Assembly (NCBI GenBank): GCA_036939755.1
Contig: JALLAZ010000819.1
Coordinates: 1-11,852, forward strand
DNA length: 11,852 nt
Reading direction: 5' to 3'
From: Stephanodiscus triporus
Taxonomy: Eukaryota; Bacillariophyta; Thalassiosirophyceae; Thalassiosirales; Thalassiosiraceae
Part shown: in pieces, positions 1 through 7,389 of the stretch
Layout: each line of letters starts with the position of its first letter
Position numbering within the stretch: the first letter of the stretch is position 1
Position numbers and translations under genes: made by a program
The notes under the pieces: model-generated
Told to the model about the DNA's origin: nothing
The model's database searches: none
The model's input: the letters and a program-made list of their open reading frames with translations, nothing else

Positions 1-1
1 T

Positions 2-1123
2 TTCGGGTATTCTGTTGCTATGTCTGCGGATGCCAAAACTATAGTCGTTGGTGCGGTAGGCTCAAACAAATACACAGGATATGTAAAAGTTTAACGCACG
101 AGCGATGATGGCTGGAATTTGATGCAGCTTATCGGCCAGAGCATATTCGGAGAGGCAGTTGGTGATATTTTAGGTTTTTCTGTAGATATGACTCCGGATG
201 GAAAAACTGTAGCCATCGGAGCCCCAGGGGTTTCTTGGGTGAACGATCGGCCAGGATACGTGACAGTTTTCTACCTTGAGAGCAATGATTTTGGATCCAG
301 TTGGAAGCAGCTCGGCCCCAAGATATCACAGGTGATGCAAGCGGCGATGAGTTTGGGTTTTCTGTTTCTCTGTTCGATGACGGCAAAACTCTAGCCGTCG
401 GAGCCAACACTCATGATGGGAATGGAGAGGATTCGGGTTGTGTCAGGATTTACCATTTGGAAGATGATGGTACATCAAGCTGGGAACAGATCGGCCAGGA
501 TATTTAGGATGAAGCCGGCGATGGTTCAGGATTCTCAGTGTCGCTGTCGGCGGATGGTAAAACTGTTGCCATTGGGGCACTATGGAATGATGATAACGGT
601 GAAGACTCGGGTCAAGCAAGGGTCTATCAAATTGACAGTGTGGGGTCAACCTGGGAACAGCTGGGCAAGGATATCAATGGAGAAGCAGCCGGTGATCAGT
701 TTGGGAAACCTGTAGATATATCTTCAGATGGGAGGACTGTAGCCATCGGAGCCCCAGGGGTTTCTGGGGTGAATGATCGGCCAGGATATGTGAGAGTTTA
801 CTACATTGAGAGCAATGGTCTTACCTCCAGTTGGACGCAGCTTGGCCAAGATATCATAGGAGAAGCAATTGGCAATGAATTCGGGTGGTCAGTTTCTCTC
901 GCTGGTGATGGCAAGACCTTAGCTGTTGGAGCCCAAACTAATGATGGGAATGGAGAGAATTTGGGCCATGTACGGGTCTATCGAATCGAATGGATGATTC
1001 CAGCACAAGTTTGAAGGAGAAGCAGAATATGATGATTTAGGATGGTCTGTGTCTCTGTCAGCGGATGGGACAACTGTTGCCATTGGGGCACCAGGTCATG
1101 TGAGGATCTTATCTATCAAATGA
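2..1123 (+). pseudogene. FG-GAP-like beta-propeller repeat protein, degenerate 3' part (runs in from the left edge)
   Basis: Translation gives at least six tandem units of about 59 residues. Each has a core like FGxSVSLSADGKTVAIGAP, then a GHVRVYxIES strand and a WxQLGQDIxGEAxGD linker. This resembles FG-GAP-type repeats of extracellular or surface beta-propeller proteins, which I recall as common in diatoms. No signal peptide or start is visible because the gene enters from outside the window. It is broken. There is a TAA at 92-94 where the repeat expects Tyr, and a CC insertion in the C run 316-319 that shifts frame 2 to frame 1. There is a TAG at 505-507. Between about 990 and 1013 a linker is lost and the frame returns to frame 2, ending at TGA 1121-1123. 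Because stops and indels are mixed, introns or a changed genetic code do not explain it. Family assignment is confident; the exact function is unknown. Confidence 0.8.
181..957 (+). repeat. 530-bp higher-order repeat within the FG-GAP-like region
   Basis: The stretch 181-429 recurs at 711-957, about 530 bp downstream, which equals three 59-residue units. The best block is the segment from 209 (739 in the second copy) encoding VAIGAPGVS and NDRPGY, nearly base-identical over about 50 bp. The offset falls from 530 to 528 bp after position 316, because copy 1 has four C's where copy 2 has two. This locates the frameshift exactly. Confidence 0.75.
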
Positions 1124-2297
1124 TGTGAGGAATCATCACACAATGTCCACCAGCTACTACCATAGGATAGTATTTGGATGCAAGAATGTTAATAGTTTAA
1201 AAAAGGAGTTTTGTATTGTGTTTCTCTCTCCACCCTCCTCCGTCTCTCCCTGCAGCGATAACGCTTTCATGGAAAACAACAAACACTAGCTTTACCTAAC
1301 AAAAGATGTTGTGGTTTTCCAACTCTAGAAATTATGCAGCATTTTACTAACTACCGCTATATAATATGAAGAAGATCTCATAGAGATCAACTTAGGAACT
1401 AAAGGTTCCAAAATGAGATGAAAGGCAAACACAGTGGGGATTGTGCTCAAAATGTGAGGCTCTGGAGAATTCCTCCTTGTAAAGACTATGAGAGTCTACA
1501 CAAGAAAACAAGATCTTTAGGTGTCAAGATCTTGTCGGAGTGGCCTTCTATGACAAGAAAGGTAGAGGTACGGACTACGGAGGAAGGTCCTGGGGAAGGA
1601 CAGAAGGATGACTGGTATCTCTGTGACACCTTTTAGGAAAAAGGGGGCGAGAAATTTTTAGATGGTCTTGGTGGCAAGTTTTGCCTTGGGATGTATGTGC
1701 TACCAGTAGTAGTGGTAGGCTTGGTGGTTGGTATAGAACGCACGTCGTAGATGTTTACCGCCATAGGTGATAGGGACGGTGGGGTTGTGGTGACACAATG
1801 GTTTTTTGTTGGCTCATACGTCATTTAAGAAGTACAGTCACCATATGATATTAAGATGGTGCCATACTAATTTGGGTGCGCTCTACACGATGGTGTCCTT
1901 GGATTAGCATGGAAATGTTGTCTAGGTGGTTTTAAGGGTTGAATATGTACATCATCTGAATTAGATAGTACAATCTCATTTTTTATATGGTGTTTTGGCT
2001 TTTCTGGTATAAAATGAAATTGTGAATCCCATTATTAGGATGGTGTCTAAACTTATTTGGTTCTAAATGTACAGATTCCCTCATACATGGGGTCAAGGGG
2101 GAATCCCTTTTTTGACTTGGCAGGTTTTTATTTTTGTCCACCAAATGCAGATTTATATCAATTCAGGTTGAGGGAGTGAGCCTTGCCGTGGACTTCTTCA
2201 CGTTGGGCAAAGTTGGTCCTCCACGGTCATTACACATCAGTCCTCAGCACTGTGACTGTCATCAAGCTCATAGAAATTTAATACACTGACACTTTAC
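1124..2297. other. Gene-free AT-rich stretch with hairpins
   Basis: I recognise no gene in these 1.2 kb. A 72-codon plus-strand ORF (1418-1636) and a 63-codon minus-strand ORF (1633-1824) exist, but neither resembles a family I know, and reading on in any frame meets frequent stops. Visible structures are short inverted repeats: GATCTC/GAGATC at 1374-1388, GGAAC/GTTCC at 1395-1409, a 10-bp-arm hairpin at 1508-1535, and CCGTGGA (2186-2192) with TCCACGG (2220-2226). It may be decayed transposon or intergenic DNA. Confidence 0.5.
1508..1535. repeat. Perfect inverted repeat, 10-bp arms, 8-nt loop
   Basis: ACAAGATCTT at 1508-1517 and AAGATCTTGT at 1526-1535 are exact reverse complements separated by 8 nt. 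The core AAGATCTT is itself palindromic. It lies about 100 bp after two weaker hairpins in a region without a recognisable gene. It could be the remnant end of a small transposable element; nothing else identifies it. Confidence 0.7.
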
Positions 2298-2489
2298 TTA
2301 GTGTGAATCGGATTTACACTAAAAAATACTGTGAAAACAATTCACACTAAGTACGTAGTGTACCGCTTGACATAGGAATTAGTAAGACTTCTACGCAGTC
2401 CCGACTTAGTGTGAAAACAATTCACACTAAAAAATAGTGTAAAAACAATTCACACCAAAAAATAGTGTGAACTGGATTCACACATAAAA
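2298..2489. repeat. Array of five 25-nt palindromes in a 28-bp register
   Basis: The units start at 2298, 2326, 2406, 2434 and 2462. Each is a 10-nt arm like TTAGTGTGAA, a 5-nt loop and an arm like TTCACACTAA, followed by three A-rich bases. Unit 3 (2406-2430) is perfect; units 1, 2, 4 and 5 have one to three mismatches. Loops are TCGGA in unit 1, AACAA in units 2 to 4 and CTGGA in unit 5. Spacing is 28 bp within two blocks (units 1-2 and 3-5), which are separated by 52 bp. The junctions also pair: ACACTA, five A's, TAGTGT at 2424-2440. The array can therefore fold in two alternative registers. Confidence 0.9.
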
Positions 2490-2513
2490 AATCAGGTCAA
2501 ATAATAAGATTAG

Positions 2514-2530
2514 AGTCACAAAGAGTGACT
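2514..2530. repeat. Short hairpin with 5-nt loop beside the array
   Basis: AGTCAC at 2514-2519 and GTGACT at 2525-2530 flank the loop AAAGA. The loop length matches that of the 28-bp-register array ending 25 bp upstream, though the arm sequence differs. A short ATT microsatellite follows directly. Confidence 0.6.
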
Positions 2531-2610
2531 ATTATTATTATCATTGACGTATCTTTATTTAGCTCAATATATTTTTTAATTTATTGAAACCACCTGAATC
2601 CCTCAACTCC

Positions 2611-2711
2611 ATCTAATATCTTACTTAACATCTGAAATTTTTTGTTTGATTCCTATGTACAAACTTTAACATCTAATATCTTACTTAAACTTAACATCTA
2701 ATGTCTCACTT
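2611..2711. repeat. Direct repeats of an ATCTAATATCTTACTTAA motif
   Basis: Copies of the motif begin at 2611 and 2671 (60 bp apart), with a diverged third copy, ATCTAATGTCTCACTT, at 2696-2711. Each is preceded by a short A/C-rich stretch. No coding meaning is visible; this looks like local tandem duplication in AT-rich DNA. Confidence 0.7.
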
Positions 2712-2846
2712 TACATCTTCTTTATGCAGAACAATTAACGGCGTACATGTTGTGTTTTAATACAACTTCCTCTGCTCTCAAATCGCGACTACGACATGAT
2801 ATGAATGGTAACTATTTACTATTTATCTAAAGACACACTGGAAAGA

Positions 2847-2870
2847 CTTGTGTTGTGTCTTGTGTTGTAT
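2847..2870. repeat. Two 12-bp direct repeats (CTTGTGTTGTGT / CTTGTGTTGTAT)
   Basis: Two head-to-tail 12-bp units with one difference lie at 2847-2858 and 2859-2870. They are a minor minisatellite without evident function. Confidence 0.6.
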
Positions 2871-2879
2871 CTGAGATCT

Positions 2880-4166
2880 TTTTGAACTCCGTTTTCACAG
2901 ATGACAGGTGATTCCTAGAGTATTATGTGCTGGGAAATCAATCAAGAACACAAGGGCATGAGGGGCAAACCCCAATCTTGTCCCCCAACAAAAAGCAAAG
3001 CCGCTGAACCATATTTCTGTTAGGAACAAGCCAAATAAATACCAAGGATGGACGTACCAATGCATAGCCGCTCCCATCACCTTGCATTGATCATGCAAAA
3101 AGTGATGGAGCAGAGAGGAGTTGAAGATGTTTGCTGATGCCTGAGCCGCCGATATTGCAAAGCAAGGCAAGGAATGCAATTAGTTTTTCCATCAAAAATG
3201 GAAAATTGTCAGAGGCCGCAAATAAGGGCGGTGGAATTGATGGAATGCACAATGCTTCCCAGCTTTGCTGGGGTTAGGCAAATGTGGTAATTGCAAACAG
3301 AAACAATACCTATTGCACTCACTCAATTGTGAGCTATGGTAGATACTAGGAAAATGAATTGGTGAAGTAAGAATTGCCTGCTTTCTAGGACACCTACAAG
3401 ACAGTTGTTGTGTAGGAACCCCGAGAGAAATTCTTGATGCTCCTGGGTTGCTAGTAAGCCTCCCATTATTTTACCCCACACTAGAAGCCTGTCAATGAAA
3501 ATTGCCAGGATTCTTGCCTCCTCTTGCCTATGGTAAATAGCTGCTTGCTTCCAATTGCATGCATTGCCATTGCTCACAATTTTTACACCTACCCACCACT
3601 CATGGAGGTTTTACCTGGGGACTGAGGTGAGAAGCTGGAAAGCGTGATTCCCCATCACACTTTCTATTGCGCTGTCTCTTTCATTTTGAGCTGGAAAGAG
3701 GATCCTTGTGGTCTGGCCTACCCCAAGGTCACGGAAGCTTTTCTTGCTTATCCAAACCTCTTTTGCAGCCTACCATCATATTGTATGTACGCTTGAAGTT
3801 TTGGGAGCCTAAAAAGTTTCAGTTTCCACATGGCCTAACTTGATTTGAACTAATGTTCAGAAAATCTCTGTCCATGGCAACTAGGAGTGCTCTTCTATCT
3901 GTAAGCACTTGGTTTTGCATTGGCACCATTATCTCTTGGCAAAACACCACGGTTGCCATGAAGGGATGTCCAGTTCCACTCCTTGAGGGCAACTAGAGAT
4001 GCATCTAGCCGTGCCAACAAAATAAAGGAGTTGAAGAAAAAAATTAACACGGCAAAGGAAACACAAAAAATCTTCAGAAGCGAGGAGTAAATTTACTTTA
4101 GAGGGGGAACTGGATTTCAGAGGTGAAAAACCTTTGTGTGCAGGAAGCAATCATCATCAACCAGAT
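2880..4166. other. Region without a recognisable gene; small orphan coding-like fragments
   Basis: No frame stays open long enough, or resembles a known family well enough, to be called a gene. Two minus-strand ORFs (2895-3179, 94 codons, and 3323-3577, 84 codons) look like random open frames. On the plus strand 3992-4090 reads as a Lys/Glu-rich helix-like peptide (NKIKELKKKINTAKETQKI) ending in TAA. Frame 3 is then open from about 4033 into the rhomboid-like pseudogene. These may be remnants of that gene's 5' part, but this is inference. Confidence 0.4.
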
Positions 4167-4933
4167 GGGTGGCAAGGGAGTTTTTTTTGCCACATCCTTG
4201 ATTTGATCGCACTTCCATGTTTCGTTGTCTCCACACTGTTGATCTGGAAAAGTCCTACAACACAGAGTGTCGTGGGGATCAATTGACGGGCAAGAAGCAG
4301 AGCAAAATGAGGGATGGTTCAAGCTTTTGGACATCAAGACACCTCTGTCACCAATTACACTCCAAGATATGGTTGTCAATTTTATAAAGGTCCCAGCTCT
4401 TCTCCTGAGTGGCAAGCAGTCCTCATATGCACTTGTCAATCTGCCTTTTTTCATAGTGATGCTGCACACCTCATGGGAAACATGCTTGGGCTTTTCCTTT
4501 GCAGTATCAATATACCCCTTCCATCAAGAATAGGGGCTCTGAAGTTTGTTTCATTGTTTGTTGGGAGTGCAATTGCTGGAAGCCTTTTGTCCAGCTAGCC
4601 ATTTCCATCAACTGCGCTATTAGGACTCATGATAAGAGCTACCTCATTGCTTTGGAACTCGGAGTATGCTCGTTGCTGCCATCCTATGGAGACCCAAAGC
4701 TATCATGATGATACCTATTTCCCCCCTTTATGGGCCTGGAGTTACCCGCCTTTTCTTTGGGATCAGTTATCTATGGGATGGGCCTTTTCTTTGGGATCAG
4801 ATATCTATGGGATGGGCGAGCAGTTGACAAGGACCTCAAGTGGACAGGGGTCACAGACTGGGCATGGAGCACACTTGCTGCAGCTAGGGCTGCTGCCTTT
4901 GCAGTGTGGAGGAAGACTCTTTTGAGGCTTTAG
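4167..4933 (+). pseudogene. Decayed rhomboid-like intramembrane protein
   Basis: Frame 3 gives a hydrophobic first helix (HILDLIALPCFVVSTLLIW, from about 4191), then a segment with the rhomboid TM2 signature FFHSDAAHLMGNMLGLFL, then a TM3-like FVSLFVGSAIAGSLL. The reading then needs frame 1 (VAAILWRPKAIMMIPISP, from 4672) and finally frame 2 (DWAW, an Ala-rich helix, then TLLRL and TAG 4931-4933). In-frame stops are TGA 4284-4286, TGA 4308-4310 and TAG 4596-4598. A frameshift lies near 4655, and a 34-bp tandem duplication at 4749-4816 shifts the frame again. No clear GxSG catalytic serine motif is visible, so the ancestor may already have been inactive or that part may have eroded. Rhomboid proteins are membrane serine proteases or inactive relatives. 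Family call is moderate; pseudogene status is strong. Confidence 0.55.
4749..4816 (+). repeat. 34-bp tandem duplication inside the rhomboid-like pseudogene
   Basis: Positions 4749-4782 are repeated head to tail at 4783-4816, with one base difference (GATCAGT versus GATCAGA). Both copies encode FFGI.YLWDG in successive frames. Because 34 is not a multiple of three, the duplication is itself a disabling frameshift. Confidence 0.9.
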
Positions 4934-5247
4934 GCTCAGTGGGACTTGAGGCGCTGTGGTCGTGGCAAGAGGAAGGAGGCTAGGCGCAAAAGAAGGATGA
5001 CAGCCGAGCGCAACAAAAAGGATGACACAAGGGCAAAGCCTACAGGTATATTCTTAAATATTTCTTACAATGCATCTGAAAAAGAAATTGAACTATGATT
5101 GTTGTGATCAACTCCTCTAGCTAGGTTGCTAAGGGATCCAAATCTATCTCTCCCGAAATAAAAGCAAAAATAAACGCGCATCGAGGCATATTTGGAGGAG
5201 GTGGAGGTCCATCGAGGGGACTCAAAGTTCTCCGCAACGCATCATCG
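4934..5247. other. Region between the rhomboid-like pseudogene and the MinD 3' end
   Basis: After the stop at 4931-4933 the same frame continues as a strongly basic stretch (RGKRKEARRKRRMTAERNKK, about 4962-5021). This may be the former cytosolic tail of the rhomboid-like protein. The remainder to 5247 is AT-rich, shows no gene, and would contain the 3' untranslated region of the minus-strand MinD gene. I see no clear polyadenylation signal for MinD. Confidence 0.4.
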
Positions 5248-6559
5248 TCAGCCGAAAATGCGCTTGAAGAACGACACGGGCTCGGGCGTCACGAAGCGCA
5301 ACTCCTTCTCCTGACCAAGGAACCTGTCGACCATGTCCATGTACGCCCCCGCGGCGGGATTATCCTCGCCCAGCGAAATTACCGGCTTCCCCAAGTTCGT
5401 GCATGTCAGGACGTCCTTCGACTCAGGCACGACCCCGATGACGGGCAGTCCCAACAGCTCCTTCATGTCGGCGATGGCGAGCGTTTCCTCCGCCATGGCC
5501 CTGACCGGATCGTATCGCGTTATCAGCAGCGTCTGCGATACCGAGAGGCATCCGGGCGTGCCGATCTCGGCGCGGCGGCTGCGCGAGCTTATGAATCCGA
5601 TCATCTTGTCGGCATCCCTGCACGAGCTCAACTCCGGATTCGTCCTATCATTTTTCAACCGCGGCGCGAAAAATGGAATCCACGTGAGGATCGAAAAGTA
5701 ATCGTCCGGGCGCGTCCCTACTTATTCGCGACCCTATTCACACACGCCGACAAAATGAAAATGGCAAAGACGACGAATAATGAATAAGTATAAAAAAAAC
5801 TCACACCAGGATGGCATCGTCGCAAAAGTACATCGCGTGCCTGGCCCCGCTCTCGATCCCCGCCGGGCTGTCCAATACCACGTATTCGAACCTGCGCGCC
5901 AATTCGTCCAACACCCTCTCGACACCCTCGATCGTCAGCGCGTCCTTATCCCTCGTTTGACTCGCGGCGAGCATGTACAAACCCGAAACGTTCTTATCGG
6001 GTATGAGCGCCTGATTCAACTTGCATTCGTCGTTCAACACGTGCACGAAGTCGAACACCACGCGTCGTTCGACTCCCAGGTGTATGTCGAGGTTGCGCAA
6101 TCCCATGTCGAAGTCGACCACGGCCGTGGAGTGCCCCCGCAGTGCGAGGCCGTACGCGAAGGACGCCGCGGACGTGGTCTTCCCGACCCCGCCCTTGCCG
6201 GAGGTGATGCACACGACTCGCCCCCGCGGAGGAGTGGTCGATGACGTCGATGATGACGAATCGACGTCGGAGGGGTGGGACAGGACGAATTTATGGGAGG
6301 AGGAGGACGCAAGGTGCCTGCGTTGTCGTTGCTGCAATTGCTTCTGCCGCCGCCGATGCTCCGAGGTCGCAGTCGTTGTCTTGGGATATCTTTCGAAAAC
6401 GCGTCGAGGGCCGGGACCGGAAGGGGGGTGAAGACCGATGACGGGACCGTGGACATGCGGGTACGAGGATGATGATATTGACGCCCGCCGCAATGGTGGC
6501 GGGTGGTGGCGTAGTACTATTCGCGACGAGAGGCGGGAGGTTAGCCGCGGCGTGTTCAT
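5248..6559 (-). CDS. minD: Septum-site-determining ATPase MinD, organelle-targeted, two exons (6559-5805 and 5644-5248)
   Basis: Joining the exons gives 383 residues. A deviant Walker A box SGKGGVGKTT (signature lysines about 122 and 127), switch I DFDMGLRNLD (Asp 149, 151), ERRVVFDF, ASQTRDKDALT, and switch II DSPAGIE (Asp 230) are all present. TNPELSS spans the splice junction, and the end SFFKRIFG matches the amphipathic membrane-binding helix of bacterial MinD. MinD dimerises with ATP on membranes and, with MinC, limits where FtsZ rings form. These motifs match proteobacterial MinD better than the cyanobacterial/plastid type. The about 110-residue leader is rich in Arg, Ser, His and Pro and has no hydrophobic signal peptide, which suggests a mitochondrial presequence. 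The start at 6559 has A at -3. An in-frame ATG at 6880 would add 107 residues but is less likely. Organelle assignment is inference. Confidence 0.93.
5645..5804 (-). other. minD: Intron of minD (160 nt, GT-AG)
   Basis: The minus strand reads CTGGT then GTGAGT at 5804, and ends ATGATAG at 5645. Removing it joins GT to G, making the valine of ILVTNPE, a strictly conserved block of MinD. Without splicing the reading frame stops at once (TGA). A CACGTG hexamer lies within the intron near 5679-5684. Confidence 0.9.
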
Positions 6560-6703
6560 GGTTTTTCCGGGCGTGTTGGGCGTTACGTTCGTTGGGGGTT
6601 GTTTTCTGTGTAATGTTGTTACGCGCTCGTTTTGCGTTGCGTGGCTTGTGGAATTTCCTTCGGCAGCTTCAAGCTTCGCCGAAAGACGAACGACGAAAAA
6701 ATA

Positions 6704-6979
6704 ATGAGACTCCTCATCCCTCGCTGCCTCCGGCCCGCCCTCTCTCTCTCCGCAGACGTCATCCACGCCATCCACACCGCTGTCACCCCGCACTCCGTCA
6801 TCGGCACCACGGGTCGTCCGTCGCAGAGAGGGGGAGGGATTAGTGATCCGGCCGCTAAAGCCTCTTCCTTTCTCTATCATGTTAATCTCACGTGTTATTG
6901 TAGTTCCGATACGAACGGGAAAAGGTTGATTGTTTCTGCTGGCAGAAATCTGGCTTCAAAGAATGGTGTTTGTTGGTAG
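6704..6979 (+). CDS. Possible small ORF or first exon, 91 codons, unknown function
   Basis: Translation starts MRLLIPRCLRPALSLSADVI. In the first roughly 45 codons the third positions are strongly C-rich (CTC CTC ATC, then GTC ATC CAC GCC ATC CAC ACC), which is coding-like bias on this strand. After about codon 50 the bias disappears, so the true exon may be spliced out to another exon or the gene may be truncated. The N-terminus is Arg/Leu-rich and could be a mitochondrial presequence. It is divergent from MinD, with 144 bp between the two start codons. I do not recognise a family. It could also be noise. Confidence 0.3.
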   Translation: MRLLIPRCLRPALSLSADVIHAIHTAVTPHSVIGTTGRPSQRGGGISDPAAKASSFLYHVNLTCYCSSDTNGKRLIVSAGRNLASKNGVCW

Positions 6980-7389
6980 GAAATCCCTCTTCATGTGTAT
7001 TGACTAATTATTGGTGGAATTCTGTTGGTTGCCATCATCGTTGAGTCGCACAAGTCTGAGAAGAGAACGTCGCTGCTGAGCCCCGCCGTAACGTCTCCGG
7101 TTCAGCGCCCTGAGAACCCAATACTTACCCGGGCCAGGTGTGGTTTAAAGCTCGGTAGAGAGAGGTGAGAGATTTCGACGAGAAGAATCGGACTGATTAT
7201 CCACGGCATGATTGAATGTCACCGAACGATTTCTGCAAGATGAGAGAGAGCTCACGGAAAAAAGACACCATCACTTTGCCGAGAAGAACATAATTCGGTC
7301 GAACCATAAAAGAGCCGCCACCACGTCAGCTGCTCCCACTCTCCCATCTACTCACCATCTCCTTGCCCCAACCATTCTAAAGATCTAAT
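6980..7389. other. Intergenic region upstream of the LRR pseudogene
   Basis: No gene is recognised here. The 9-mer ATACTTACC and a 5S-like stretch appear on opposite strands around 7115-7160, but neither holds up as an RNA gene. A CACGTG hexamer lies just upstream at 6889-6894. The last 50 bp before 7390 are C/T-rich, as expected of a leader or promoter region. Confidence 0.4.

Noticed and set aside
1418..1824. Plus- and minus-strand ORFs as genes
   Set aside because: Short, without homology I recognise, and flanked by stop-rich sequence; called only as content of the gene-free stretch.
2298..2489. CRISPR-like repeat array
   Set aside because: The repeats are palindromes placed head to tail with only three bases between them in each block; there are no unique spacers of regular length and no cas-like genes. 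The window is eukaryotic.
2895..3577. Two minus-strand open frames of 94 and 84 codons
   Set aside because: No recognisable family, no neighbour in frame, no codon bias; aromatic- and Cys-rich translations look random.
2..4933. Changed genetic code or unspotted introns explaining the stops in the FG-GAP-like and rhomboid-like regions
   Set aside because: All three stop codons (TAA, TAG, TGA) occur, together with small indels and a 34-bp duplication; the intact genes here use normal stops only at their ends. Decay is the simpler reading.
5780..6472. Several plus-strand open frames of 60-154 codons
   Set aside because: They lie antisense to the MinD coding sequence and are Arg/His-rich shadow translations of a GC-rich gene.
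6659..6683. TTCGGC/GCCGAA inverted repeat as a regulatory operator
   Set aside because: Arms are only 6 bp with a 13-nt interior, and no second copy exists in the window; it lies between MinD and the doubtful plus-strand ORF, so a role cannot be argued.
6560..6880. MinD starting at the in-frame ATG 6880
   Set aside because: It would add 107 low-complexity residues with no targeting signal, opposite a plus-strand stretch with better codon bias. The ATG at 6559 has a better context and gives a plausible presequence. Not fully excluded.
7050..7290. 5S rRNA-like stretch on the minus strand (CCTGGCCCGGGTAAGTATTG) and a U1-like ATACTTACC on the plus strand
   Set aside because: The 5S resemblance covers only about 35 nt; spacing to any 5' half is wrong and the ends do not pair. 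The U1-like 9-mer is not followed by the expected first stem-loop or an Sm site. Both look like chance matches.
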